Shown: one piece after another, positions 51,338-60,227 of the stretch
How positions within the stretch are numbered: position 1 is the stretch's first letter
Layout of the letters: the number at the start of each line of letters is the position of its first letter
Assembly: GCF_900465315.1 (NCBI RefSeq)
Contig: NZ_UBIX01000004.1
Origin: Asaia bogorensis_B
GTDB lineage: Bacteria; Pseudomonadota; Alphaproteobacteria; Acetobacterales; Acetobacteraceae
Length of the DNA stretch: 64,000 nt
Reading direction: 5' to 3' (one strand)
Notes under the pieces: generated by a model
Told to the model about the DNA's origin: nothing
The model's database searches: none
The model's input: only the letters and a program-made list of their open reading frames with translations
Position numbers and translations under genes: made by a program

Positions 51338-52861
51338 GTGCTGCGTCGCGATCTCGTTAAAATCGGTGCTGGCCTCTCGATACTGGGGGCCAGCAAAATT
51401 GCCCGGGCAGCGCCTGCTGCTGCTCCGAAGCCGACCCCGTTCGACAACAACACGGTACGGCAGATCGCGCAGAACCTGTCGAAATCCGCCTACAAGGCGC
51501 CGCAGCAGACTCTCCCCAGCGCCATCGACAATCTGAATTTCGATCAGTTCCGCGGCATCACCTACAAGGAAGAGCGCGCGCTCTGGCACGGCCAGAACCT
51601 CGCCTTTGACGTCGAGTTCTTCCCGCGTGGCTTCCTGTATCGCCCGCGTATCAACATGAATGAGGTTGTAGACGGACAGTCGAGCCCGATCGTCTATGAC
51701 CCTGACATGTTCAGCTATCCCGACCCGATGCTGCGCGTGACCGATGATCTCGGCTTTTCCGGCCTGCGTCTGCGCAATGCCATCAACACCCCCAATGTGA
51801 TGGAAGAATGTGCCGTGTTTCTCGGCGCATCCTATTTCCGCGCTGTGGCGAAGGGGCAGAATTACGGCCTATCCGCCCGCGGCTTTGCCAATGGCACGGG
51901 CGACCCGAAGGGCGAGGAATTCGCCCTCTTCCGTGAATTCTGGCTCGAAAAGCCCAAGCCCGGCGTCGACTCGGTCGTTATTCATGCCCTGATGGACAGC
52001 CCCTCCGTTGTTGGTGCTTTCCGCTTCACCATTCGTCCGGGCGCCACAACGGTCTTTGATGTGCAGTCGAGCTTCTATCCGCGCACCGACATCACCGAAG
52101 GCGGCGTGGCAGCCCTGACCGGCATGTTCTATTTCGATGCCAACAACCGCAATCATGTCGATGACTGGCGCCCCGGCGCCCATGACAGCGAAGCGCTCCA
52201 GATGTGGACCGGCACGGGTGGGCAGCTCTATCGCCCGCTGAACAACCCCGTCGATCTCCAGTTCTCGGCCTTCCAAGATGCAAGCCCGCATGGCTTTGGC
52301 CTCATGCAGCGCCGCCGCGCGTTCCATGATTTCGAAGATCTCGCGCTGAACTACGAAAAGCGTCCCTCGCTCTGGATCGAACCCATCGGTGACTGGGGCG
52401 AAGGCGCTGTCGATCTGGTCGAGATTCCGACACCCAACGAGGTGAACGACAATATCGTGTCGTTCTGGCGCCCCAAACAGCCCATGCAGGCCGGGCACGA
52501 ATACGGCTACACCTATCGCATGTACTGGGGCTGGGACACGCCCTGGCCAACCGATCTGGCCCGCATTGGCGCAACACGCGTCGGCGCCGTGACCGATCAT
52601 GCCGATGGCCGCATGTTCGTGATTGATTTCACCGGCAAGCCGTTCGAGAACCTGCCTGCCAATGCAGCCTTCCACCTCGTACCGCAGGCCTCGACCGGGA
52701 CCATCAAGAACGTGGTGGTCGAGCCCAATCCGAATATCAAGGGATGGCGTACGACCTTCGAATTCTATCCGGGCAGCGCCAAGCTGGCCGAACTGACGTG
52801 CCAGCTTGCCAATGAGCAGGGGCCGATTTCCGAAAAATGGATGTATCGTTGGACGCCGTGA
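51338..52861 (+). CDS. opgG: Periplasmic glucan biosynthesis protein, OpgG/OpgD family
   Basis: 507 residues from a GTG start. N-terminal LRRDLVKIGAGLSILGASK has a twin-arginine-like motif (RRDLVK), a trait of OpgD rather than OpgG; cleavage is likely after ARA. The rest is the MdoG fold with FDQFRGITYKEERALWHG, FFPRGFLYRPRINMNEV and a C-terminal Ig-like domain ending KWMYRWTP. It is needed to branch or elongate the beta-glucan backbone made by OpgH. The GTGA overlap with opgH indicates coupling. Confidence 0.92.
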   Translation: MLRRDLVKIGAGLSILGASKIARAAPAAAPKPTPFDNNTVRQIAQNLSKSAYKAPQQTLPSAIDNLNFDQFRGITYKEERALWHGQNLAFDVEFFPRGFLYRPRINMNEVVDGQSSPIVYDPDMFSYPDPMLRVTDDLGFSGLRLRNAINTPNVMEECAVFLGASYFRAVAKGQNYGLSARGFANGTGDPKGEEFALFREFWLEKPKPGVDSVVIHALMDSPSVVGAFRFTIRPGATTVFDVQSSFYPRTDITEGGVAALTGMFYFDANNRNHVDDWRPGAHDSEALQMWTGTGGQLYRPLNNPVDLQFSAFQDASPHGFGLMQRRRAFHDFEDLALNYEKRPSLWIEPIGDWGEGAVDLVEIPTPNEVNDNIVSFWRPKQPMQAGHEYGYTYRMYWGWDTPWPTDLARIGATRVGAVTDHADGRMFVIDFTGKPFENLPANAAFHLVPQASTGTIKNVVVEPNPNIKGWRTTFEFYPGSAKLAELTCQLANEQGPISEKWMYRWTP

Positions 52862-55014
52862 GCACCCTTCCCACCTCTTTCACCCCCTTCGACGTGCTTC
52901 CGGCGGAATCGCCCCTCGAGATGCCGACGCAGAACCTGCGTCAGCGTCCCGAGACTTTCGGGCGTGACCGTCATCCCCCCACCACACCCTCCTTGCTGTG
53001 GTTGCGCCGCCTGCTGGTCATTGGCGGTGCCATTGCCCTGACAGGCTGGGGGGCGTTCGAGATGAACCGCGTGCTCAACAGCATGGGCGTCTCGACGCTG
53101 GGCATCATCGTTCTGGCGCTGTTCGTAGTGCTCGGCGCCTGGATCTCGCTTTCCTTCACCTCCTCGCTTGCCGGCTTTGTCTCGGTGCTGCGTCATGGGG
53201 GTTTGGGTCTTGGCATCTCGCGCGATACCCCTTTGCCCGCGCTGATGACCCGGACCGCAGTGCTCATGCCCACCTATAACGAGGACCCGGACCGTGTCCT
53301 CGTAGGCCTGCGTGCGATCCATGACAGCCTGGTGGCGACAGGCCGTATCGACGCCTTCGATTTCTTCATCCTCTCCGACACGACAGACCCTGATGTCTGG
53401 GTTCGCGAGGAGCGCGCCTATCTTGCCTTTGTGCAGGCGGTGAACGGGCAGGGGCGCATTTTCTATCGCCGCCGCCCCAAGAACATCGATCGCAAATCCG
53501 GCAATCTGGAAGAATGGGTCAAACGCTTCGGCGGTGCCTATCAGCAGATGCTCACCCTCGATGCCGATTCAGTGATGGATGGCGGCCTGATCGTGCGTAC
53601 GGTTTCGGCCATGGAGCGCCACGAGAACGTGGCCCTCATCCAGACCCTGCCGGTCATCATCGGTGGCAAGACACTCTTTGCCCGCATGCAGCAATTTGCC
53701 GGGCGTGTTTACGGGCCGCTGATCGCTCATGGCATTGCCTGGTGGCATGGCTCGGAAGGCAATTACTGGGGGCATAACGCCGTCATTCGTACCCGTGCCT
53801 TTGCCGAACAGGCCGGATTGCCTCACCTGCCGGGCCGCAAGCCTTTCGGTGGTGGTATTCTCAGCCATGACTTTGTCGAGGCCGCCCTGATGCGTCGTGG
53901 CGGCTGGGCTATTCACATGGTGCCGGGTCTGTTCGGTTCCTATGAGGAAAGCCCGCCCTCTCTCACCGATGTGGCCATCCGTGACCGCCGCTGGTGTCAG
54001 GGCAATCTCCAGCATGGCAAGATCGTTCTGTCACGCGGGCTGCACTGGATGAGCCGCATGCACATGATGGTCGGTATCGGTGCCTACATCACCTCGCCGC
54101 TGTGGCTGCTGTTCCTTATGTTCGGTATCCTGATCTCGCTTCAGGCCCATTTCGACCGGCCCGAATATTTCGGTGATACCAAGACGCTCTATCCGCACTG
54201 GCCGCAGGTCGATCCGGTACAGGCCAAATACGTGTTTATCGGCACGATGGCCGTTCTGCTCGCTCCCAAGGCGCTCGCCCTGATCGCCGCCCTGTTTGAT
54301 CGTGACATGCTGCGCAGCTGCGGTGGCTTTTTCCGTCTGGTGGCCTCCATCCTGCTGGAAACACTTATTGGCGGTCTGATCGCGCCGATTGCGATGCTGA
54401 TCCACACCTCAGGCGTTATTTCGATCCTGCGTGGTCGCGACTCCGGCTGGAATGCCCAGAACCGTGATGACGGGCGCGTTTCCCTCAAGGAAGTGGCGCA
54501 TGGTTACTGGATCTATACCGCCTACGGCCTGGTCATGGCTGCTGCGGCCTGGTCGGTCTCCTTCTCGCTCTTCCTGTGGATGACGCCGGTTCTGATTGGT
54601 CTGGCCCTGGCCATTCCTCTGGCCGCCATGACCGCAAGCCGTGATGTCGGTCTGTGGCTCAGAAGCTGGGGGCTTCTGCTCATCCCCGAAGAGACCAATC
54701 TGCCGCCCATCCTGAAGCTTGCCGCCGAGAACGATCTGCGTCGCACCCAGGCCGAAGCCATGCCGGATCGCCCCCCGGCAGAGGCCTTCGCTGCCCTGCG
54801 CAGCAATCCGGCCCTCGCCGCCGAGCATCGTCGCGCCCTGCCGGTCGCCCGCCAGCCCGGTGCCGCTATCGACGCCAATCTTTTGGTCGGTCTGCTGAAA
54901 CTGCGTGAAGCGGCTTCCGTGGACAACGCTCTCGCGACATTGTCCAAGCAGGAAAAAGCCTCTGTCCTGTGCAGCGCCGAGGGCCTGGACCTTATTCTCG
55001 GCCTTCCTGCCTGA
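52858..55014 (+). CDS. opgH: Glucans biosynthesis glucosyltransferase OpgH
   Basis: About 718 residues from the GTG at 52858, which overlaps the opgG/D stop as GTGA (an ATG at 52837 is the other option). Membrane GT2 enzyme making the linear beta-1,2-glucan from UDP-glucose: transmembrane helices near 40-100, GT motifs VLMPTYNEDPDRV, DFFILSDTTDPD, DADSVMDGG and the QxxRW-like RRWCQGNLQH, then several C-terminal helices. Followed by a strong hairpin at 55025. Confidence 0.95.
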   Translation: MSTLPTSFTPFDVLPAESPLEMPTQNLRQRPETFGRDRHPPTTPSLLWLRRLLVIGGAIALTGWGAFEMNRVLNSMGVSTLGIIVLALFVVLGAWISLSFTSSLAGFVSVLRHGGLGLGISRDTPLPALMTRTAVLMPTYNEDPDRVLVGLRAIHDSLVATGRIDAFDFFILSDTTDPDVWVREERAYLAFVQAVNGQGRIFYRRRPKNIDRKSGNLEEWVKRFGGAYQQMLTLDADSVMDGGLIVRTVSAMERHENVALIQTLPVIIGGKTLFARMQQFAGRVYGPLIAHGIAWWHGSEGNYWGHNAVIRTRAFAEQAGLPHLPGRKPFGGGILSHDFVEAALMRRGGWAIHMVPGLFGSYEESPPSLTDVAIRDRRWCQGNLQHGKIVLSRGLHWMSRMHMMVGIGAYITSPLWLLFLMFGILISLQAHFDRPEYFGDTKTLYPHWPQVDPVQAKYVFIGTMAVLLAPKALALIAALFDRDMLRSCGGFFRLVASILLETLIGGLIAPIAMLIHTSGVISILRGRDSGWNAQNRDDGRVSLKEVAHGYWIYTAYGLVMAAAAWSVSFSLFLWMTPVLIGLALAIPLAAMTASRDVGLWLRSWGLLLIPEETNLPPILKLAAENDLRRTQAEAMPDRPPAEAFAALRSNPALAAEHRRALPVARQPGAAIDANLLVGLLKLREAASVDNALATLSKQEKASVLCSAEGLDLILGLPA

Positions 55015-55024
55015 ACACGGTTCA

Positions 55025-55056
55025 TGGGAATAATGCCTATTCCGGTATTATTCCCA
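55025..55056 (+). terminator. Stable hairpin after opgH
   Basis: A 13-bp stem (55025-55037 with 55044-55056, one G.U pair) closes a 6-nt loop, 11 bp after the opgH stop. There is no T tract; copy C of the intergenic element follows directly. Confidence 0.6.
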
Positions 55057-55102
55057 CGGGGCCCTGCCCCGCACCCGGGAAGGGATGAACCCCTTCAATC
55101 CC
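55057..55102. repeat. GC-rich multi-hairpin intergenic element, copy C (short)
   Basis: GGGGCCCTGCCCCGCACCC then AGGGATGAACCCCTTCAATC match the first two modules of copies B and D, but the later AAAGGACG and GGGGCAGCGCCCC modules are missing, so this is a truncated copy. Confidence 0.6.
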
Positions 55103-55181
55103 CACACCACATTTGCCAAAGTCCTGGAAGATCCCTGCCTCGAGGTATGGTCTCAGGTAGCGCCACACAACGACAGGCCAC

Positions 55182-55208
55182 AAAAAAAGGCCAGCCTTGC
55201 GGCTGACC
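55182..55208 (-). terminator. Terminator of the DUF2501 gene
   Basis: On the minus strand GGTCAGCC-GCAA-GGCTGGCC (8-bp stem, one wobble, GCAA tetraloop) is followed by seven T residues, 28 bp past the stop. Confidence 0.92.
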
Positions 55209-55236
55209 CCTTTTGTCGTTCGATCGTAGCAGAGGC

Positions 55237-55767
55237 TTACTTGAAATCCTGCCCGCGCTGACGGACCTGGGCGCAAAGCTGCGTGCGATGGCTCAGATCG
55301 AGGGTCGAGACGTCGAAGGGAACGTTGGTGTTGCTCTGCAGCAGGCCCTGACCACCCAGCGAGTAGTACTGGTCGTTCTGCACATCGGGGCGCTTGGCCA
55401 GCTTGCGGCCTACAACGCGCAGCGTATTGCCGTGCACCAGGTGGTTACGCACACAATAGCTGGCGAGGCCAGCGAGATTGCCCGCCTTGGCCGCATCGAG
55501 CGAAGGCAGACCGTAATGATCGAGAACACCCGGCGTGCTGGCGGTCGCTACCGTGTTGCTCACGCCGCTGCCACCAACGGCCTGCATGACGTGACTTGCT
55601 GCATCCGGAGCGCCATCACGATGAACAGGAATGGACCCGGCAGGCATCACGGTGGACTGCGTTCCTGGTGCGACGGACGGCACGGGAGCCTGCTGCGCAT
55701 GCGCAGAAGCGCCAGCGAAAGTAAGGCCAGCAACCGCGGTCAGACCGAGACAAAGACGAGACAACAT
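55237..55767 (-). CDS. DUF2501-like exported protein
   Basis: 176 residues with a signal peptide ending ASAHA (cleavage about residue 24). The C-terminal part with LASYCVRNHLV, the GLLQ segment after a tyrosine pair, and a cysteine in RTQLCAQVRQRG resembles the E. coli YjjA/DUF2501 pattern with two conserved cysteines. Periplasmic, function unknown. It stands alone with its own terminator; 236 bp upstream (55768-56003) hold no gene. Confidence 0.75.
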   Translation of the reverse strand: MLSRLCLGLTAVAGLTFAGASAHAQQAPVPSVAPGTQSTVMPAGSIPVHRDGAPDAASHVMQAVGGSGVSNTVATASTPGVLDHYGLPSLDAAKAGNLAGLASYCVRNHLVHGNTLRVVGRKLAKRPDVQNDQYYSLGGQGLLQSNTNVPFDVSTLDLSHRTQLCAQVRQRGQDFK

Positions 55768-56003
55768 GAAAGCGATCCTTTTTTCTGCTCTTTTTCAGAC
55801 CCGTCTCTTGCAAGCGGAGCCTGTTAAAACGCGCTTTCCCGAAAGTATATCGGAATGAAGGACGTGTGCTTTCCTAACATGTGAGGCGCTAAGTGGTTTA
55901 TTCCCCTATCGAAACTTCGGCGCGTCATCATGGGGACGTTGAGATGCGCCCCATTCTGCCGCACTCTGATACAGGTTTCGTTTTTCCAGACTGAGGTCCT
56001 GCC

Positions 56004-58133
56004 ATGATCCCTCCCTCGCCACGGCGCGTACCGCACACCATTACCCAGCTCGAACGGGTCAGGCAGGATGACTACGCCTGGATGAAGGACGAGAACTGGC
56101 AGAAAGTCCTGCGTGATCCGTCCCTGCTCCGCACAGATATCGCCGAGGCCCTGCGCGAGGAAAACACCTACACCGAGCACTGCCTGGCCAATGTGGCACC
56201 AGAGCGCGCCGCGCTGCTTCAGGAAATGATCGGCCGTATCCCTCCAGCAGAAGATTCCGTTCCCTGGCCCGACGGGACATGGCTCTATTTTTCCCGCTTC
56301 GCCAAAGATGCACAGCATCCGGTCTATCTGCGCCGCCCCCGGTCCGGCGGTGAGGATCAGGTTCTGCTCGATGTCGAGGCACTGGCCAAAAGCCACGCCT
56401 ATTTCGCCCTGGCTGGCGTCCGTCATTCCGATGACCACCGGGTCTTCGTCTATGCCGCCGATACGCAGGGGTCAGAGGTCTATCGCCTGCACAGCATCGA
56501 TACAGCCACCGGTGACGCCTTTGCTCCTCCTGTCGAGAGTGCCGCGGGCAGCTTCGTGATCTCGCCCGACAGTGCCTGGCTGTTCTGGATCTACCGTGAT
56601 GATCACGGACGGCCCTCGCGCGTCTATCGTCGTCCACTGGCAGGCGGCGAGGATGTTCTCGTGTTCGATGAGCCCGATTCAGGCTTTTTCCTGAGCTTGT
56701 CGGTCACAGCGTCACGCCAATGGATCCTGATCGAACGTGGCGATCATGACACGAACGAGACGCTGCTGATCCCTGCCAGCGACCCGACACAGGCCCCCCG
56801 CATCGCCTCCCCCCTCAAGCGGGGCGAGCGTTATACCCTCACGCACTGGAATGACCGCTTCATCATTCTCACCAATGCGGAAGGGGCAGTCGATTTCCAG
56901 TTCATGCAGGCGCCGGACCAGTCGCCATCGAGAGAAAACTGGACGCCTTTCCTCGCGCATGAGCCGGGGCGCTTCCTGCTGGGCGCCGCAGCGTGTCGGG
57001 ACTATCTTGCCTGGGCTGAACGGGTGAACGGTAATATCGAGATTCATGTCGTGTCAGAGAGCGCTGCGGGGGACCGCGCCGGGAACAATACCGATCAGGG
57101 CGATATCCGCACGAAGGTCCGCACGATCGGCATGAAGGAACCCGCTTTCGACCTCACCCTGCTGGGCTTTCTCGAATATGACGACAGCATCCTGCGCTAT
57201 ATCTACGAATCACCGACCACGCCCGCGCACTGGTACGATCTCGATATGCGCACAGGCGAGCAGAGCCTGAAGAAGGTTCGTGAAATCCCCTCGGGTCATG
57301 ATCCGTCCCTTTACGAGACCCATCGCCTGTTCGCCATCGCCTCTGACGGCGCAGAGGTGCCCGTCACCGTTCTCAAGCGCCGGGACACCCCATGCGACGG
57401 AACGGCTCCCCTCCTGCTCTACGGGTACGGGTCTTACGGTATCTCGATGGAGTCCGGGTTCAGCACTTCGGTGTTCAGCCTTGTCGATCGCGGCTGGGTC
57501 TATGCCGTCGCGCATATCCGTGGCGGCTCGGAAAAAGGCTGGAACTGGTTTCTTGAGGGTCGCGGCAAACACAAACCCAACAGCTTTACCGATTTCGTGG
57601 CCTGCGCCCATCATCTGGTCGGGCAGGGCTACGGAAAGGCAGGGCGTATCGTGGCGCATGGCGGTTCTGCGGGCGGGTTGCTCATGGGGGCGGTTGCCAA
57701 TCTTGCCCCGGAGCTGTTCGCTGGCATTGCTGCCCAGGTACCGTTTGTCGATGTGCTGAACACGATGTCAGATGACACCCTGCCCCTTACTCCGCCGGAA
57801 TGGCCCGAATGGGGGAACCCGCTGGAAGACCGTGACGCGTATGATCTGATCGCCAGCTATTCGCCCTATGACAATATCCGACCCGTGGCCTACCCCCCGG
57901 TTCTGGCGATGGGTGGGTTGTCGGACCCCCGTGTGACCTACTGGGAGCCGGCAAAATGGATCGCGAAACTGCGTGAAGCTGCCACGGGCGGGCCCTTCCT
58001 GTGCCGTATCAACATGGATGCCGGGCACGGGGGCTCATCAGGCCGGTTCAAGCGGCTGGAAGAAGTCGCCTATGTCTATGGCTTCGCACTCTGGGCCATG
58101 GCGCGTCGCCCGCTGCCGGATCAGACTCCCTGA
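56004..58133 (+). CDS. ptrB: Oligopeptidase B (S9A peptidase)
   Basis: 709 residues, typical length. N-terminal seven-bladed propeller domain (about 1-420; opens with VRQDDYAWMKDENW) and C-terminal alpha/beta-hydrolase with nucleophile Ser in HGGSAGGLLMGAV, and catalytic His in INMDAGHGGSSGR. Cleaves short peptides after basic residues in the cytoplasm. GAGG is positioned upstream of the ATG. Ends in a hairpin shared with the next, convergent gene. Confidence 0.94.
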   Translation: MIPPSPRRVPHTITQLERVRQDDYAWMKDENWQKVLRDPSLLRTDIAEALREENTYTEHCLANVAPERAALLQEMIGRIPPAEDSVPWPDGTWLYFSRFAKDAQHPVYLRRPRSGGEDQVLLDVEALAKSHAYFALAGVRHSDDHRVFVYAADTQGSEVYRLHSIDTATGDAFAPPVESAAGSFVISPDSAWLFWIYRDDHGRPSRVYRRPLAGGEDVLVFDEPDSGFFLSLSVTASRQWILIERGDHDTNETLLIPASDPTQAPRIASPLKRGERYTLTHWNDRFIILTNAEGAVDFQFMQAPDQSPSRENWTPFLAHEPGRFLLGAAACRDYLAWAERVNGNIEIHVVSESAAGDRAGNNTDQGDIRTKVRTIGMKEPAFDLTLLGFLEYDDSILRYIYESPTTPAHWYDLDMRTGEQSLKKVREIPSGHDPSLYETHRLFAIASDGAEVPVTVLKRRDTPCDGTAPLLLYGYGSYGISMESGFSTSVFSLVDRGWVYAVAHIRGGSEKGWNWFLEGRGKHKPNSFTDFVACAHHLVGQGYGKAGRIVAHGGSAGGLLMGAVANLAPELFAGIAAQVPFVDVLNTMSDDTLPLTPPEWPEWGNPLEDRDAYDLIASYSPYDNIRPVAYPPVLAMGGLSDPRVTYWEPAKWIAKLREAATGGPFLCRINMDAGHGGSSGRFKRLEEVAYVYGFALWAMARRPLPDQTP

Positions 58134-58140
58134 TCCGGAA

Positions 58141-58166
58141 CCCGGCCCCCTTCATACGGGGCCGGG
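58141..58166. terminator. Hairpin between ptrB and the convergent small exported gene
   Basis: CCCGGCCCC (58141-58149) pairs perfectly with GGGGCCGGG (58158-58166) around an 8-nt loop, 8 bp from one stop and 7 bp from the other. No T tract on either side. Confidence 0.65.
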
Positions 58167-58173
58167 ACCATAA

Positions 58174-58566
58174 TCATTCGTCGCTATCGGCCTGGGGGCG
58201 TGGCCTTATGGCGGCACACATGGCCGGAAGCTTGGGATCGGCCTCACCCTTGGTGCGGCACAACGTCCGGGCATCCGTGCCGCAAACCTCGATCGTCTCC
58301 TCAAAATCGGATTCGAGCACATCGCGCGCTACAGCCGCATCCTGGTTGTTGCTGTCCGAGTCCTGGTTCGCCACGATCTTCTGCGTCTTGTGAAGCTCCT
58401 TGAGCGCCTCCACACAGCTGTCGCTGGCCGAGTCCGGGTCGGTCTGGAGAACGGCCAGAATCCGGTTGAGCACCGAGGCAGGATCATTCTTGGGCTTGGG
58501 CGCAGCCTGCGCCGAGAGGGGCAGACCCACCATGAGGGCGGCTAGAACAGGCAGAGCTTTCTTCAT
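58174..58566 (-). CDS. Small exported protein, unknown
   Basis: 130 residues with a signal peptide (KKALPVLAALMVGLPLSAQA, cleavage after QAA or nearby). The mature part is acidic, helical, and contains four cysteines (CVEAL, EVCGTDARTLC, AMCAA), suggesting two disulfides in a periplasmic protein. No domain recognised. Convergent with ptrB. Confidence rests on the signal peptide and normal codon use. Confidence 0.75.
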   Translation of the reverse strand: MKKALPVLAALMVGLPLSAQAAPKPKNDPASVLNRILAVLQTDPDSASDSCVEALKELHKTQKIVANQDSDSNNQDAAVARDVLESDFEETIEVCGTDARTLCRTKGEADPKLPAMCAAIRPRPQADSDE

Positions 58567-58733
58567 GGAATCAGGATAATTGGGTTTTCATCCTTTGAAA
58601 ACGCCCAAAATAAAGGGTTTCATGGGGTTGAGGCTCAGTCGGGAGTTGACTCTGACCGGAGCCATGAGTATTCCGACCACCTCTCGCGGGCGCGACGCCC
58701 GTTCGTCTTGCATGGCCCGGGAAGCAAATTATC

Positions 58734-58859
58734 ATGAAGATTCGTAACAGCCTCAAATCTGCCAAGATCCGCGACAAGGACTGCCGCGTCGTTCGCCGTC
58801 GTGGCCGCGTCTATGTCATCAACAAGAAGAACCCGCGCATGAAGGCTCGCCAGGGCTAA
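58734..58859 (+). CDS. rpmJ: 50S ribosomal protein L36 (zinc-independent form)
   Basis: 41 residues: KIRNSLKSAKIRDKDCRVVR followed by RRGRVYVINKKNPRMKARQG. It is the longer alphaproteobacterial L36 with a single cysteine, so it lacks the CxxC...C..H zinc ribbon of the standard 37-38-residue form (the C-minus/YkgO type). GGAAG lies about 10 bases before the ATG. It precedes the TPR gene by 10 bp. Confidence 0.97.
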   Translation: MKIRNSLKSAKIRDKDCRVVRRRGRVYVINKKNPRMKARQG

Positions 58860-58869
58860 TTCCCTGCTG

Positions 58870-59679
58870 ATGCCGAAACGGAGCTTTCGCCCCGTTTTGA
58901 CGCGTTATACGGCCCTTCGCGGGGCCGTCGTCAGGCCGTGTCTGCTCTTGGGCAGCGCGGCTTTTGTCGTTCTGGCGCTCTCCCCGGCCGAGGGATCGCC
59001 TGACGGCCACCCGGCGCCCGGCCATAAACCCGGCCTGCACGGAGCTGCCACCTCTCCGGCAAACCCTGACAAGACGACCACCAGCCCCACAGACGCAGGG
59101 CCAAACGGTTCTGTAGGCACGCCCCCCGCGATGCGAGATAACAGCAAGCCGGATTCTGCCACGGCCTCTCCCGGTGCCAAGCCCCCCAGCGCGCCAAAGC
59201 CTGACCCCCTTCAGGAAACGAGCAAGGCCCTGCGTATAGCGCATACGCCCGCGGAGGCCCGTGCTCTGGAACGACGCGCCGAGACGCTGCGCCAGAAGAA
59301 CCTCTCTGCCAGTACGCGCCTGTTACTGGAAAATGCGGATTCGAGCCTCAAGGCCCATGATTATCGCAAGGCCGAGGCGGCACTCGACAACGCCCTTGTG
59401 CTTCAGCCTGACAAGCCATTCATCCGGCGCGGCCGTGCGCGGGTGCGCTATGCAGCAGGCGATTTCGAAGGGGCGATCAGCGATCTGGGCGTTGCCTTGC
59501 AGAAAGACCCTGACGACCCGCTTTCGTGGCAGTTGCTCTCGCAGGTCGAGGAGGAACGCCACGATCTCAAGGCGGCCCTGCAGGCGGCCCGACAGCTTCT
59601 TGTGGTCGATCCGCTGGCCAGCGGCGGTGCCAAACGTGTGAAGGCGCTGCAGGCCCAACTGGATGGACGCGCCATTTAA
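58870..59679 (+). CDS. Tetratricopeptide-repeat exported protein
   Basis: 269 residues. N-terminal membrane/signal segment (VRPCLLLGSAAFVVLALSPA), a 70-residue Pro/Ser/Thr/Lys linker, then about three TPR units (around 145-262: ADSSLKAHDYRKAEAALDNA, RRGRARVRYAAGDFEGAISD, WQLLSQVEEERHDLKAALQA). TPRs mediate protein-protein contact in the envelope. The ATG at 58870 has only a weak site; translation may rely on coupling to rpmJ 10 bp upstream. Confidence 0.8.
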   Translation: MPKRSFRPVLTRYTALRGAVVRPCLLLGSAAFVVLALSPAEGSPDGHPAPGHKPGLHGAATSPANPDKTTTSPTDAGPNGSVGTPPAMRDNSKPDSATASPGAKPPSAPKPDPLQETSKALRIAHTPAEARALERRAETLRQKNLSASTRLLLENADSSLKAHDYRKAEAALDNALVLQPDKPFIRRGRARVRYAAGDFEGAISDLGVALQKDPDDPLSWQLLSQVEEERHDLKAALQAARQLLVVDPLASGGAKRVKALQAQLDGRAI

Positions 59680-59749
59680 AGCGCGTCACGATCTCAACTC
59701 TGCCTTGATTATGCAGTTTGATGAGATGTCGAAGTCAAAGGAGAACATC

Positions 59750-60004
59750 ATGTTCAAGAAGAACAAGGCTCATGTTACCGAACTGACGGCCCCCGAGGCC
59801 CAGAAAAAGGGCTGCTGCATCAGCAAGATGTGCGGCTCGGCCAAGCCGCAGACCAAGGAAGCCATCCTGGGCGGCCTGACCTTTCTCAGCATGTTCGGCC
59901 CCAAGAAGCTGCGTCCCCATCTGCAGCACCTTCTCGCCGTGATCGCCATCGTGACTTTCGTCGTCAAGGCCATCAAGCCCAAGCGCGAAGACAAGTCCGC
60001 CTGA
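59750..60004 (+). CDS. Small membrane protein with a Cys-Cys motif, unknown
   Basis: 84 residues from the ATG at 59750 with AAAGGAG upstream (59737-59743); the frame opening at 59663 is rejected. Visible: KKGCCISKMCGSAK (three cysteines), a basic amphipathic middle, one hydrophobic helix LLAVIAIVTFVVKAI near the C-terminus, and a basic tail KPKREDKSA. No homologue recognised. It may be a tail-anchored small protein. 70 bp after the TPR gene. Confidence 0.7.
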   Translation: MFKKNKAHVTELTAPEAQKKGCCISKMCGSAKPQTKEAILGGLTFLSMFGPKKLRPHLQHLLAVIAIVTFVVKAIKPKREDKSA

Positions 60005-60083
60005 TTTTTACTCCTTCCCTCGACCTCGCCTGGGGATGACAAGGCTCCTCACCGGGCGAGGGCGATGCCTGGGGTGCCAAGTC

Positions 60084-60201
60084 CAGCAGGGCGCTGCCTT
60101 GCACCCGTGAAGGGGCATACCCCTTCAATTCCCGCTTCAAAGTAAGCAGGTTTCCAAAGGACGATTGTCCTTTAGCGGGGTTTGGGGCCGCGCCCCAATG
60201 C
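60084..60201. repeat. GC-rich multi-hairpin intergenic element, copy D
   Basis: CAGGGCGCTGCCTTGCACCC, AGGGGCATACCCCTTCAATTC, GCAGGTTTCCAAAGGACGAT, TGTCCTTTAGCGGGG and TTTGGGGCCGCGCCCCA appear in the same order as in copy B at 44.1 kb, with a few substitutions. It lies between the small membrane protein gene and the convergent priA. Confidence 0.8.
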
Positions 60202-60227
60202 CAACAACTCGGAGAAACGCTTCCTTT

